Notes: generated from the letters alone by a model not told the origin. A stretch of DNA of 64,000 nt from Rhodoferax sp. AJA081-3 (GCF_017798165.1 NZ_CP059068.1:806001-870000); one strand, 5' to 3'. Positions 18,489-27,417 are shown, counted from the stretch's first letter. Program-made: numbers and translations.

Positions 18489-19805
18489 TTAGAAGGTTTC
18501 CCAGTCGTCATCCGCGCCGCGGGCGGCTGGTTTCGGGGCAACCGCGGCTTGGGGCTTCGCGGGTGCTGCCAGTTTCTGCAAGGGCTTGCCGGCTGGTTTG
18601 GCCGCGGGTTTTGCAATGGCCTTGGGTGCCGGCGCACGGTTAGCCGCAGCGGCAGGCCGGGCGGCGGGCGCGGGTTTTGCGCGGTGCGGGGCGGCCTGGG
18701 GCGGCGCACCGGCCATATTGCCCTGCAGTTTGAACTCACCCACCAGGGCGTGCAGCTTGGCGGCCTGGTGTTTCAGGCTTTCTGCGGCTGCGGTTTCCTG
18801 CTCCACCAGCGCGGCGTTTTGTTGCATGGCCACGTCCAGATGCTCCAGCGTGGTGGATATCTCGTGCAGACCCCGTGTCTGCTGCTGCGACTTGCCGCTG
18901 GCCTCCACGATCAGGCTGGACACCTCTTCGATGGCCTTGACCACTTCGCCCATCTTCTCGCCCGCGTCATTGACTAGGCCGGCGCCCTTCTCCACCTGCT
19001 CGACCGAAGCGGTGATAAGGCTCTTGATTTCCTTGGCCGCTTCGGCAGAACGACCGGCCAGGCTGCGCACCTCAGATGCCACCACGGCAAAACCACGCCC
19101 CTGCTCGCCGGCGCGGGCCGCTTCCACGGCGGCATTCAAAGCCAGGATATTGGTCTGAAAAGCAATGCCATCGATGACGGAAATGATGTCGGCAATCTTG
19201 CGCGACGAGTTGTTGATCTCGCCCATGGCCGCCACGGCCTGGTTCACCACCGCGCCACTGGTGTGTACCAGGGCGCTGGTGCCCTGGCTCAGGCTGGTGG
19301 CCTTTTGCATGGCTTCTGAGCTTTGGGCGGCGGCGTCCGTCATCTCTTTCATCGCGCTGGAGGCGGATTGCAGTTCGGAACTGCCCTGCTCGGTACGGCG
19401 ACTCAAATCCTGGTTGCCGGCGGCGATTTCGCTGGATGCATTGCTGACCTGCCAGGCCCCTTCATTGAGCGCGCCCAGCATGGAGCGTATGCGTGTCTGC
19501 AGCGCCTGCATGGTGCCCAGGCCTTCGCGCAGCGTGGGGTTGCCAAAGCTGGTGGATACATCCTTGGTCAAATCACCCTGGCCCATGCGCTCGGCGCCCG
19601 AGATCAGCTCCTCCACAAACTGCCTACTGGCTAGCGCGCTGTCCAGATACAGCCATAACATGAACAGCCCCACGCCCAGGCTGCTGAGGATCAGGGTCAT
19701 CTTGCTCCAATCCATCAACACGCCGGTGACCACCACTACCTGCAGGGTGACGTTGAGCAACAACTGAAGGACTACGCGTTGCTTGAGGGTGAGCTGATTG
19801 AACAT
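18489..19805 (-). CDS. Methyl-accepting chemotaxis protein with WETF tail
   Basis: A 438-residue receptor. Two adjacent hydrophobic segments near the N-terminus (about 12-55) leave little periplasmic domain. A HAMP-like stretch follows, then a complete signalling domain with tip [20 protein letters not shown] and methylation helices rich in E/Q/A. The C-terminus is a long Ala/Pro/Lys-rich linker ending DDDWETF, close to the NWETF pentapeptide that tethers CheR/CheB in enteric receptors (family knowledge). This makes it a likely high-abundance, self-methylating receptor. Ligand unknown. A promoter should lie in 19806-19904, where none is obvious. Confidence 0.93.
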   Translation of the reverse strand: MFNQLTLKQRVVLQLLLNVTLQVVVVTGVLMDWSKMTLILSSLGVGLFMLWLYLDSALASRQFVEELISGAERMGQGDLTKDVSTSFGNPTLREGLGTMQALQTRIRSMLGALNEGAWQVSNASSEIAAGNQDLSRRTEQGSSELQSASSAMKEMTDAAAQSSEAMQKATSLSQGTSALVHTSGAVVNQAVAAMGEINNSSRKIADIISVIDGIAFQTNILALNAAVEAARAGEQGRGFAVVASEVRSLAGRSAEAAKEIKSLITASVEQVEKGAGLVNDAGEKMGEVVKAIEEVSSLIVEASGKSQQQTRGLHEISTTLEHLDVAMQQNAALVEQETAAAESLKHQAAKLHALVGEFKLQGNMAGAPPQAAPHRAKPAPAARPAAAANRAPAPKAIAKPAAKPAGKPLQKLAAPAKPQAAVAPKPAARGADDDWETF

Positions 19806-19904
19806 GCGGCAGGTCTCCTGGGTTATGGAGCTAATTTAGCAGACGCGGGGAGGCCATGGGGCAGTGTGAACCCGCGAAAAGGGGTGCAAACCAGCAGGCG
19901 CGGT

Positions 19905-21293
19905 TCAGGCCAGCGCGACCAGACGCTCCAGTTCCCGCAGGTTGGATTTGCACACCGTGCGAAAACGCGCGCTGATACGTGGGTCGGCCGCAGCCACTTC
20001 CCAAAAAGCCAATGCTGCGCGGCTGGCCGCCAGCCAAGCGGCACGGTCCTTTGGCGTGGGCAGGCCGGGGGCATACACCGTCTTAGGGATTTCGCCACCA
20101 GCCAGCGGCGCGTAGGCCATGGGCAGCATGTCGTACACCGGCGCAACCCGCAGGCTGTTGGCCTCCGGCACAAAGCTCACATTGCCCTTGTGCATGTCTG
20201 CATTGGCGATGAGTTTGCCAAAAGCCCAGATGGTGCGCAATTGCACCGCAGCTTCACTGCCTAGCCAACCCTGGGCTTGCATCTTGTCGCCCGCATCACC
20301 CCAGTCGGTACTGGTAGTAGGCAATATGGCGGCCTCCAGTGCGTCCAGGCTGCACAGGGGGCTGCGGCCAAACAGGCCGTGGCGATCAAACCGCTCCAGC
20401 TCCAGGAAGGTGCGCCCGCCGTGTTGCAACACCCGGCTGTTGGCACTGTGGACCTGTGGGATGGTGCGTATGGCCTGCAGAGCCAGGTGTTCGCAAACCA
20501 GCAGGTCCGACCAGCGCTGGACCGTATCCGACGTATCGTTGGCCGAAAATTTCACGATGGCATGTGGCGTGTGGGCGCCCTGCAGCGCACGCTGCACCGT
20601 GAACTTGGGGAATTCGCCCCCGGCGCTAGAGCCTGCAGCACCCCGTGCACTGGCCTGCTCTGCATACGCCAGATAACCTGCCAGTGTGTCGCCCTCCGCG
20701 AGCACGGCTTGCGGTCCGGCCTTGTGCTGCAGCCACAAGTCCAATGCCGTATCACCGACGATGAGGTTGCCACTGGTGTCCACGCCCCGGCCCAGCAAGA
20801 TGACCAGCACATCGTCATCACTCCACTCCCTGGGATTAGGTGAAACACCCAGCCCCTTGGACTCCAGGTGTGCAAACTGCCGTCCCAGAAAACCCTGGGG
20901 CTTCATATCCTGCAGCGGGTATGGCAGGCCGTCGGGCCATACGCCCTGGGCAAATTCCTGCTCGATGGGCCAACCCATGGCCGCCACATCCAGCACCGTG
21001 CCCCGCGGCGCAATCAGTTCCAGCTGGCCCACCTGGGACGGGATGCCCTCGCGGTTGATGGCATAGACGGGTGCGGAACTGGTCTGCCCCCGCAGGGCGC
21101 GGCGCAAAAAATATCGCGTACCACGGGCCTTGCCCAGGCGCAAAACACTGTCACCGGCCTCATTGAGCATGCGCACCATGGTGGGCGTACTGACCTGCGC
21201 CAGGGCCGCCAGCTCCGTGCTTTTGGCGCCGGGGCTACTTTGCAACAGTCGGGGCAGCTGCGTGCGGGGAATGTCCAGTATTTTTGGCGGCAT
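19905..21293 (-). CDS. yjjJ: HipA-family kinase, YjjJ-like, with fused N-terminal HTH
   Basis: A 462-residue protein resembling E. coli YjjJ. An N-terminal winged-HTH (residues about 10-55, ELAALAQVSTPTMVRMLNEA) is fused to a HipA-like Ser/Thr kinase domain: HAIVKFSAND ATP-binding strand, RFDRHG, catalytic D366 with N371 (IANADMHKGNVSF) and metal-binding D388 (VYDMLPM). HipA toxins phosphorylate aminoacyl-tRNA synthetases; here the fused HTH may replace a separate HipB antitoxin (inference). The ATG at 21293 begins the HTH; an in-frame TTG upstream overlaps a repeated motif. No separate antitoxin gene is adjacent. Confidence 0.85.
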   Translation of the reverse strand: MPPKILDIPRTQLPRLLQSSPGAKSTELAALAQVSTPTMVRMLNEAGDSVLRLGKARGTRYFLRRALRGQTSSAPVYAINREGIPSQVGQLELIAPRGTVLDVAAMGWPIEQEFAQGVWPDGLPYPLQDMKPQGFLGRQFAHLESKGLGVSPNPREWSDDDVLVILLGRGVDTSGNLIVGDTALDLWLQHKAGPQAVLAEGDTLAGYLAYAEQASARGAAGSSAGGEFPKFTVQRALQGAHTPHAIVKFSANDTSDTVQRWSDLLVCEHLALQAIRTIPQVHSANSRVLQHGGRTFLELERFDRHGLFGRSPLCSLDALEAAILPTTSTDWGDAGDKMQAQGWLGSEAAVQLRTIWAFGKLIANADMHKGNVSFVPEANSLRVAPVYDMLPMAYAPLAGGEIPKTVYAPGLPTPKDRAAWLAASRAALAFWEVAAADPRISARFRTVCKSNLRELERLVALA

Positions 21294-21409
21294 GTGATTC
21301 GATTTTTGAATCAATATTTTGCCACATGAAAACTAATTTACCAATGGATTAACATGTAACTTATGCCAACCCTGTGGTTTTTGTGATTCGATATTTTATC
21401 GATTTACCT
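21294..21409. promoter_or_regulatory. yjjJ upstream region with repeated TGTGATTCGAT motif
   Basis: TGTGATTCGATTTTT at 21293-21307 recurs as TGTGATTCGATATTTT at 21382-21397. The second continues into a perfect dyad TCGATA-TTT-TATCGA (21388-21402), and the first overlaps GATTC...GAATC. Two copies bracketing about 90 bp, one against the start codon, fit an autoregulatory operator pair for the fused HTH (inference). Confidence 0.5.
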
Positions 21410-23641
21410 TCACCGCCGCCGTGCCGCCCGCACCCCATTCAGGTCCGCCACAATGCCCAGCACCCGGTTCAGCCGGCCGGAATCACTCACCTCCACGGTG
21501 AACGTCATCCACGCAATACCGCGTATCGACTGGGTCTGCACGCCGATCACATTCATCTTTTCCTTGGCGAACACCTCGGAGATGTCGCGCAGCAGACCCT
21601 GGCGGTCGTTGGCCTCCACGGCCACATCGACCGGGTAGACAGAGCCATCGCCCCCGGTCTTGCCACCCCACTCCACCTCAATCACACGGTCGCCGCTGCG
21701 GGTGACCATGTTGCGCAGGTTGGAGCAGTCGGCGCGGTGCACGCTGACGCCCTTGCCGCGGGTCACAAAGCCGCAAATGGCGTCGGGCGGTGCCGGCTTG
21801 CAGCATTTGGCCAACTGCGTCATCAGTGAATCGACCCCCACCACGAGAACACCACCTTTGCCGCCCGTGGCGCGTGGCTTTTTGAGCGGCAGGTAATCGT
21901 CTTGCGCAGCCGCAGGCTCGGGCGGGCGCAGCAGCAGTTCGATGTTGCGCAGCGAGAACTCGTCTTTGCCCACCACCTCAAACAAGTCGTCGGCGGAGTT
22001 AAAGCCCAGTTGTGAAGCCAGATCGTCCAGCTTGACGGCCGTCTTGCCTTCACGCTGCAACAGTTTCTCCACCGCCTCGCGGCCCTTTGCAACCGTCTCG
22101 CCCATGGCCAGCGCGTTGAACCAGGCGCGCACCTTGGCGCGCGCGCGGTGGCTGACCAGAAAGCCCAGCTCCGGGTTGAGCCAGTCGCGCGACGGGCCAC
22201 CCTCCTTGACCGTACTCACCTCTACCGTCTGGCCGTTTTTGAGCGGCGTATTCAACGGCACCATGACACCATCTACCCGCGCGCCGCGACAGCGGTGGCC
22301 CAGGGTGGTGTGCACGCTGTAGGCAAAGTCCACCGCGGTGGCGCCCTGGGGCAGCTCCACAATGGCCGCGTTGGGGGTCAGCACGTAGATGCGGTCGTCA
22401 AAACTCACCCTGTCCTGCTGACTGCCCTCTTGTGCGCCCGACAGATCGCGCTCCCAGGCCAGCAGTTGGCGCAGCACGGCGATCTTGGCGTCGTACTCGC
22501 CCGCCGCGGTGACGCTGCCACCGTAGCCTTTGGCACCCGCTTCCTTGTAGGCCCAATGGGCGGCAACACCGGTCTCGGCATGGTCGTGCATGGCCTGGGT
22601 GCGCACCTGTACTTCGATGGGCTGGCCGGTCGCGTCACGCACCACGGTGTGCAACGACTGGTAACCATTGGCCTTGGGCCGGGCAATGTAGTCGTCAAAC
22701 TCGTCGGGCACCGGGGTGAAGTGGTCGTGCACCCAGCCCAGGGCCGCATAACAATCGGGCACCGTGGGCACCACGATGCGCAGCGCGCGTATGTCGTATA
22801 CCTGGTCGAAGCCCAGCGACTTGCCGCGCATCTTTTTAACAATGCTGTAGATGTGTTTGGGACGCCCCTGCACGGTGGCGTGTATGCCCTGCTGGCTCAG
22901 GTCATGCGCCAGCTGCAGGCGCAGTTTCTCGACATGGGCTTCGCGCTCCACCCGCTTTTCGTCCAGCAGCCGGGCAACATGGCGGTAGGTGTCGGGCTCC
23001 AGGAAGCGGAAGGACAGGTCTTCTATCTCCCACTTGATTTCCCAGATACCCAGGCGGTTGGCCAAGGGGGCAAACACCTGAAGCGACTCGCTGGCCAACC
23101 CGGGCGGCAGGACAAGCTTGGTAGCTGCAAAGTGGCGCAGCGTCTGCAGCCGCGAAGCCAGGCGCAGCATGACCACGCGCAGATCACGCGAGAAGGCCAG
23201 CAGCATCTTACGCACACTCTCGGTCTGCGCGGCGGCCGTCTGGGCCATGGGTATGGGGGTGGCGGCGTGGCTGGCCGACTGCTGGGCGATACGCGCCATG
23301 CGCTGCACCCGCACCAGCTTGGTGGTCTCCATGGCCAAGTCGGCAAAGTTGCTGCCAAAGGCCTTGGCAATCACCTCGTGCGGCTTGTTCAGGTGGTCGC
23401 AGGTGTAGACCAGGTAGCAGGCCGCCTGCATGGCCTGCGATCCACCAATGCTATGCAGGATGCGGGCCACGGCGTCGGCATGGGCCAGCACGTTTTCACC
23501 GGTATCCAGCTCCGCGCTGCTGAGCAGCGGTTCGGCAAAGGCGCGGGCACGCGCCAGCGCGTCGGCCTGCTCGGGCAGGCTGGCAGCCGTGGCAGCAATC
23601 ACCGGCGCTGTGGGCGCGTGTTCGGACGAGAGACTCTTCAT
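21410..23641 (-). CDS. relA: (p)ppGpp synthetase RelA
   Basis: A 743-residue RelA/SpoT-family enzyme making (p)ppGpp on stalled ribosomes. Domain order: inactive HD-like region (about 45-200), synthetase (about 240-370, RPKANGYQSLHTVV), TGS (about 405-470, NAAIVELPQGATAVDFAYSV), conserved Cys/ZFD region and C-terminal ACT (about 660-740). Where hydrolases have the HD motif, this reads YTCDHLNKP, so the protein should be synthetase-only, with a SpoT elsewhere in the genome (inference). The gene is separated by 21 bp from an alpha/beta hydrolase gene upstream on the same strand. Confidence 0.95.
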   Translation of the reverse strand: MKSLSSEHAPTAPVIAATAASLPEQADALARARAFAEPLLSSAELDTGENVLAHADAVARILHSIGGSQAMQAACYLVYTCDHLNKPHEVIAKAFGSNFADLAMETTKLVRVQRMARIAQQSASHAATPIPMAQTAAAQTESVRKMLLAFSRDLRVVMLRLASRLQTLRHFAATKLVLPPGLASESLQVFAPLANRLGIWEIKWEIEDLSFRFLEPDTYRHVARLLDEKRVEREAHVEKLRLQLAHDLSQQGIHATVQGRPKHIYSIVKKMRGKSLGFDQVYDIRALRIVVPTVPDCYAALGWVHDHFTPVPDEFDDYIARPKANGYQSLHTVVRDATGQPIEVQVRTQAMHDHAETGVAAHWAYKEAGAKGYGGSVTAAGEYDAKIAVLRQLLAWERDLSGAQEGSQQDRVSFDDRIYVLTPNAAIVELPQGATAVDFAYSVHTTLGHRCRGARVDGVMVPLNTPLKNGQTVEVSTVKEGGPSRDWLNPELGFLVSHRARAKVRAWFNALAMGETVAKGREAVEKLLQREGKTAVKLDDLASQLGFNSADDLFEVVGKDEFSLRNIELLLRPPEPAAAQDDYLPLKKPRATGGKGGVLVVGVDSLMTQLAKCCKPAPPDAICGFVTRGKGVSVHRADCSNLRNMVTRSGDRVIEVEWGGKTGGDGSVYPVDVAVEANDRQGLLRDISEVFAKEKMNVIGVQTQSIRGIAWMTFTVEVSDSGRLNRVLGIVADLNGVRAARRR

Positions 23642-23662
23642 GGAAGCACAACAGGCATGGAT

Positions 23663-24565
23663 TCAGCCCAGCACAAAGCCGGTCACAGCCTCCACCTGGT
23701 CCGGCGCAATCAGCGTGGGCGCGTGGCCTACACCGGCAAACTCCACCAGACGCGCCTTGGGGCCACGCTCGGTCATCATCTTGGCGGTCTGCGGCGACAG
23801 CAGGTCGGACTGGGCGCCACGCAGCACCAGGGTCTGCGCCTGCAGGCCGTCATACAAGGCCCACAACATGGCCTCACCCTGGGTGGCAGCCTCTTGCGTA
23901 ACTGCGGTAAAAGGCACGGCAATGGCAGGATCGTAATGCAGTGTGACCGCAGAGTCAGATCCCGGCACGGGCTTGACCATGTGGCGGGACAGCTCCATCC
24001 ACTGCTCGGGCGTGTGGGGCCCAAAACTGGAAGAAATGGACCACATGGCATCGGCCGCCTGCTGCAGCGAATCAAACTTGACCTCACGCCCCAGGTAGGC
24101 ACCGATGCGGGCCAGCGCCTCCCACTGGATGCTAGGCCCCACATCGTTGAGCACCAGGCGGCGCACCTGCAGCGGCAGCGGAAACTGCTTTTGCCCAAAC
24201 ACGGCCATGCCGATCAGGCCGCCCATGCTGGTGCCCACCCAGTCCAGCGTCTGGGTGGTCGGCTTCAGGTGCATCAGCAGGGCCATCATGTCGCCAGCGT
24301 AAGAGGGAATTTGGTAGCCCTGCGGGTCTGCCAGCCAGTCGCTCTTGCCGCGGCCCACCACGTCGGGGCAAATCACACGCAAGGCACCACCGGCCTTGGC
24401 CACCAGGGCCTGGGCCAGCACATCAAAGTCGCGCCCCTGGCGAGACAGGCCGTGCACACACACCACGACGTGGGTGGCTTGCGGGTCGCCCCACTCCCAA
24501 AATGCCATGCGATGGCCCGAGTCGGTGTCGGGGCACGGTAAGTAATTCAGCTTAGGGTCAGACAT
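23663..24565 (-). CDS. Alpha/beta-fold hydrolase
   Basis: A 300-residue soluble hydrolase. Motifs: oxyanion-hole HGLSRQGRDF, PDVVGRGKSDW, nucleophile elbow GTSMGG with S113, and catalytic His in GVGHAPTL. The substrate cannot be told from sequence; the family covers esterases, haloperoxidase-like and C-C hydrolases. The ATG at 24565 is favoured over one 36 nt upstream because the core begins soon after it. Divergent from bdhA across about 100 bp, and directly upstream of relA, so possibly co-transcribed with it. Confidence 0.88.
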   Translation of the reverse strand: MSDPKLNYLPCPDTDSGHRMAFWEWGDPQATHVVVCVHGLSRQGRDFDVLAQALVAKAGGALRVICPDVVGRGKSDWLADPQGYQIPSYAGDMMALLMHLKPTTQTLDWVGTSMGGLIGMAVFGQKQFPLPLQVRRLVLNDVGPSIQWEALARIGAYLGREVKFDSLQQAADAMWSISSSFGPHTPEQWMELSRHMVKPVPGSDSAVTLHYDPAIAVPFTAVTQEAATQGEAMLWALYDGLQAQTLVLRGAQSDLLSPQTAKMMTERGPKARLVEFAGVGHAPTLIAPDQVEAVTGFVLG

Positions 24566-24671
24566 GGTGCAATGGGGGTTTGATAATGAAGGCCAGGGCA
24601 TTGGTCATGTGTGAGATGGGTTTCGCAAGTTCAATGCCATGGGTGAATCGTAATTGATTAAAAGGATGACC

Positions 24672-25442
24672 ATGCTCAAAGGTAAAACAGCTCTTGTTAC
24701 CGGTTCCACCAGCGGCATTGGCCTCGGCATTGCCAAGGCTTTGGCGGCCCAGGGCGCCAACATCGTGCTCAACGGCTTTGGTGATGTGGAAGGCCCCAAG
24801 GCCGAAGTGGCCGCTCTGGGCGTGCAGGTGGCCTACCACGGCGCCGACATGAGCAAACCCGCCGAGATCGAAGACATGATTGCCTTCGCCAGCAAGACCT
24901 TTGGCAGCCTGGACATCCTGGTCAACAACGCCGGCATCCAGCACGTAGCGCGCATCGAGAACTTCCCGGTGGAAAAGTGGGATGCCATCATCGCCATCAA
25001 CATGAGCAGCGCCTTCCACGCCACCCGCCTGGCGCTACCCGCCATGCGCGAGCGCAACTGGGGCCGCATCATCAACGTGGCCTCCATCCATGGCCTGGTG
25101 GCATCTGCCGAAAAGTCAGCCTATGTGGCCGCCAAACACGGTGTGGTGGGCCTGACCAAGGTGACCGCGCTGGAGAACGCCACCACCGGCGTCACCTGCA
25201 ACGCCATCTGCCCCGGCTGGGTGCTCACACCGCTGGTGCAAAAACAGGTGGATGCCAAGGCTGCTGCCCTGAAGATCAGCAACGAAGAAGCCACCAAGCT
25301 GCTGCTGGGCGAGAAAGAGCCCTCCATGCAATTCACCACACCCGAAGAGCTGGGTGCACTCGCCGTATTCTTCTGCTCCCCTGCAGGTAACAACGTGCGT
25401 GGCGTGGCCTGGAACATGGATGGCGGTTGGACGGCCCAATAA
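24672..25442 (+). CDS. bdhA: D-3-hydroxybutyrate dehydrogenase
   Basis: A 256-residue short-chain dehydrogenase that interconverts 3-hydroxybutyrate and acetoacetate with NAD(H), a step in using PHB breakdown products. Signatures: TGSTSGIG cofactor loop, NNAG, S138, Y151 and K155 (SAYVAAKHG), ICPGWVLTPLV, and the C-terminal FTTPEELGALAVFFCS typical of BdhA. The ATG at 24672 is chosen because AAAGGA precedes it; an upstream in-frame start lacks this. It is metabolically linked to phaCAB 11 kb away. Confidence 0.94.
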   Translation: MLKGKTALVTGSTSGIGLGIAKALAAQGANIVLNGFGDVEGPKAEVAALGVQVAYHGADMSKPAEIEDMIAFASKTFGSLDILVNNAGIQHVARIENFPVEKWDAIIAINMSSAFHATRLALPAMRERNWGRIINVASIHGLVASAEKSAYVAAKHGVVGLTKVTALENATTGVTCNAICPGWVLTPLVQKQVDAKAAALKISNEEATKLLLGEKEPSMQFTTPEELGALAVFFCSPAGNNVRGVAWNMDGGWTAQ

Positions 25443-25460
25443 GGGCTTTGAACGATTTTG

Positions 25461-25510
25461 GGCTCTAGCCCCCGCAGAATCTTACTACGGCGCTATCAAC
25501 TTTGTAGTGG
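25461..25510 (+). repeat. Dispersed two-hairpin element, copy 4
   Basis: GGGCTCTAGCCCCCGC then GCTATCAACTTTGTAGT, between bdhA and the converging UPF0158 gene. The 5' dyad GGGCT/AGCCC is perfect. Confidence 0.8.
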
Positions 25511-25547
25511 ATGTGGCTCTGGTAGATTCTGCAGCCACTATTGGCCG

Positions 25548-25982
25548 TCACCGCGCTTCTTCGACGAGTTCCAAGTCATTCTCCGCCGCCCAAGCGCGCA
25601 GAGCTTCCTGCACGCCGGCAGATTCGTAAGCGTACCAAGCCTCAAGAGCGCCCTGGGCATGCAGCAGATCCTTGAATTTCGCGTACGCCCCAGGCTTGCT
25701 GAAGAAGCCTCTGATCTGCGAAGCGTACTGCGGCAGCTGTGCGTCGGCAAAACGCAATGCAAGGCTTCTCCCAAGATCAAGTTCGTTCTTTTTCGGGACG
25801 GTGGCGTACAAGGACTCGTCGCCCACGTCTTCCGGTGGTTCCTCCCCCATGTCGTCGAAGTCTGAGACTAGCCAAATTTGCCCCGACTCGCGGCTCACAT
25901 AAGCAGCGTTCGCGTAGGGCCCGGTGGCACTAGCCCACTCGTAGGCATCGAGGAGGAGGGACAATTGAACGCGTGCGGTCAT
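25548..25982 (-). CDS. UPF0158-family protein
   Basis: A 144-residue acidic protein. The C-terminal half (PQYASQIRGFFSKPGAYAKF, then WYAYE...ALRAWAAENDLEL) matches my recollection of UPF0158, a family of unknown function often next to TA or small accessory genes. The ATG at 25982 is chosen because a longer frame would run into the antitoxin gene; no clear ribosome site is seen. It lies 25 nt after the antitoxin stop, so it may be the third gene of the higB-higA-like operon (inference). Confidence 0.65.
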   Translation of the reverse strand: MTARVQLSLLLDAYEWASATGPYANAAYVSRESGQIWLVSDFDDMGEEPPEDVGDESLYATVPKKNELDLGRSLALRFADAQLPQYASQIRGFFSKPGAYAKFKDLLHAQGALEAWYAYESAGVQEALRAWAAENDLELVEEAR

Positions 25983-26007
25983 TTCAATCTGACGGACACC
26001 GTTGACG

Positions 26008-26355
26008 TCAAGCAGCAACACGTTTGGGCGTCGTCGGGCTTGGACGACCAGTTGCATTCTTCGTTGACCGAGGCCTGCGGACCAAACGAACCTCCAACTT
26101 GCACCCCAAGGCATCTGCATACTTGGTCAGCGTTGCCAGAGATGGTGAATGCTTGCCACTACCCGATTCCATACGCGCAACTGCAGACTGCGTGGTACCG
26201 ATCTTTTCTGCCACCTGCGCTTGGGTCAGACCTTGCGCCGCCCGAGCCTTCAAGAATTCGTCCAAAAGCGAAAACTCGTCAGCCAGTTTTTCGTATTCCG
26301 CCTTTACCTCAGCAGTAGCCAATGCCTTGGTGCGAAGTTGTTTATGTGTCAACAT
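26008..26355 (-). CDS. higA: XRE-family antitoxin (HigA-like)
   Basis: A 115-residue protein. The central Cro/C1-type HTH (about residues 35-90) reads GLTQAQVAEKIGTTQSAVAR followed by PSLATLTKYADALG; the tail is basic. The helical N-terminus could bind the toxin. Its start overlaps the end of the toxin gene by 14 nt. The toxin-first order is that of higBA modules. It probably represses the operon. Confidence 0.85.
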   Translation of the reverse strand: MLTHKQLRTKALATAEVKAEYEKLADEFSLLDEFLKARAAQGLTQAQVAEKIGTTQSAVARMESGSGKHSPSLATLTKYADALGCKLEVRLVRRPRSTKNATGRPSPTTPKRVAA

Positions 26356-26674
26356 TTTTCCACTCCTTCATTCGCTTGCGCGCAAGTGCCAATTCTTTAG
26401 GAGGTGTCTTATCGGTCTTCTTTACAAACTGGTGGAGCATGACGATCTTGCGATCCACCAAAGTGCAATAAAACACCCGCCCAATACCCTCACGGGATTT
26501 CAAACGCAACTCGAAAAGCCCCATGCTCATTGCCCGCGTGTGAGGCATTCCTAAATCTGGACCAAACTCAACCATACGATCGGTGCAATGAAAGTATCTG
26601 GCCAAAATTCCCGGCGGCAATGCCAGCACATCAGCCTGCAACTTCTCATCGTGATATTTGATCTCCCACTTCAT
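26342..26674 (-). CDS. higB: RelE/HigB-superfamily toxin (Gp49-like)
   Basis: A 110-residue toxin of the phage Gp49-like HigB group. Motifs: an N-terminal strand MKWEIKYHD, LARYFHCTDRMVEFGPDLGM, the core ELRLKSREGIGRVFYCTLVDR, and VMLHQFVKKTDKTPPKELALA, which carries the conserved basic residues of the RNase site. It is expected to cleave mRNA on the ribosome. It is the first gene of the operon and is followed by the XRE antitoxin with a 14-nt overlap. Appears intact. Confidence 0.88.
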   Translation of the reverse strand: MKWEIKYHDEKLQADVLALPPGILARYFHCTDRMVEFGPDLGMPHTRAMSMGLFELRLKSREGIGRVFYCTLVDRKIVMLHQFVKKTDKTPPKELALARKRMKEWKNVDT

Positions 26675-27062
26675 GCAAAGAATATAGCACTTTTGAGATA
26701 ATTAGGTGATGCTAGCCTCAAGCAATTTGCGTGAAATTTAACGTGAAGGTGCCCAACTTGGCATGCGTCGCCAAAAGGGAAGTTCAATACTCCACGTTCC
26801 GAATAGTTCGAGGGCTGCATAGGTAGCTCTCTTGGTTGGTCAATCGCCAGTCATTGGACTCACGCATAGTGCGATTTAACGTAAAGATGACCGGACCACC
26901 AACACGAGCGGTGAAGCCGCAGCCTGCCGTTGTGGGTCCGTGTCGATTGACAAGTTATCCATCATGCTTCCTCCCGCTGTACGCGACCTGAGTGAGTGCA
27001 TCGTGCAGGAACACCCCTGCGCCTGTTGCGCTGTGATACCAAACCATCGCCACACCCACCTC
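26675..27062. other. 388-bp spacer with direct repeats and an imperfect hairpin
   Basis: No gene is recognised. A 16-bp motif ATTTAACGT(G/A)AAG(G/A)TG occurs at 26736-26751 and 26874-26889 (14 of 16 identical). Shortly after the second copy an imperfect dyad, GGACCacCAAC...GTTGtGGGTCC, spans 26893-26939. Beside an IS91/recombinase scar these may be element ends or recombination sites (inference). Confidence 0.4.
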
Positions 27063-27412
27063 TCATGGTGGCCCCCGGCTCGATGGCATCATCGTGCGCG
27101 CTGGCGCTGGCAGTCGTGCCGGCCCCTGCAACACGGCTGTGATGTGCAGCCGTCCCACCTTGCAACAGGGACACAAGTGCACATCGATTTTGGCCACCCG
27201 TGCCATAAAGTCTCGGGCACACTCCATGGCCTGCACGCTTGGCTGCGGCATGTGCAGGGACTGACGGGCCGCTGTGAGTTGGACTCCTTTGCAGGCTGAG
27301 GCGAGCACCCCGTAGTGGCGGATGCGCTTGAGACCGGTGGGCAGGATGTGCGACAGGAAGCGGCGCACAAACTCCTCGCCCTGCAAGCGCTCCAGGCGCT
27401 CCAGGCGCTTGC
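27063..27412 (-). pseudogene. IS91-family transposase, C-terminal remnant
   Basis: About 115 residues of the C-terminal region of an IS91-type rolling-circle transposase: [18 protein letters not shown] followed by [12 protein letters not shown], then a CPCCKVGRLHITAVL zinc-like motif near the end. The catalytic Y2 and HUH part is absent upstream, where sequence switches abruptly to a recombinase fragment on the other strand around 27413-27420. A tandem GCGCTCCAG repeat lies at the break. Clearly non-functional. Confidence 0.75.
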
Positions 27413-27417
27413 CACCC

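Noticed and set aside
22148..24541. Very long open frame on the plus strand opposite relA and the hydrolase gene
   Set aside because: Its protein is His/Gly/Gln-rich with no known fold, as expected for the antisense of G+C-rich coding DNA. The minus-strand genes are certain.
26874..26939. Possible integron attC site
   Set aside because: ATTTAAC fits RYYYAAC, but no matching GTTRRRY partner was found at the expected place, so the claim is not supported.
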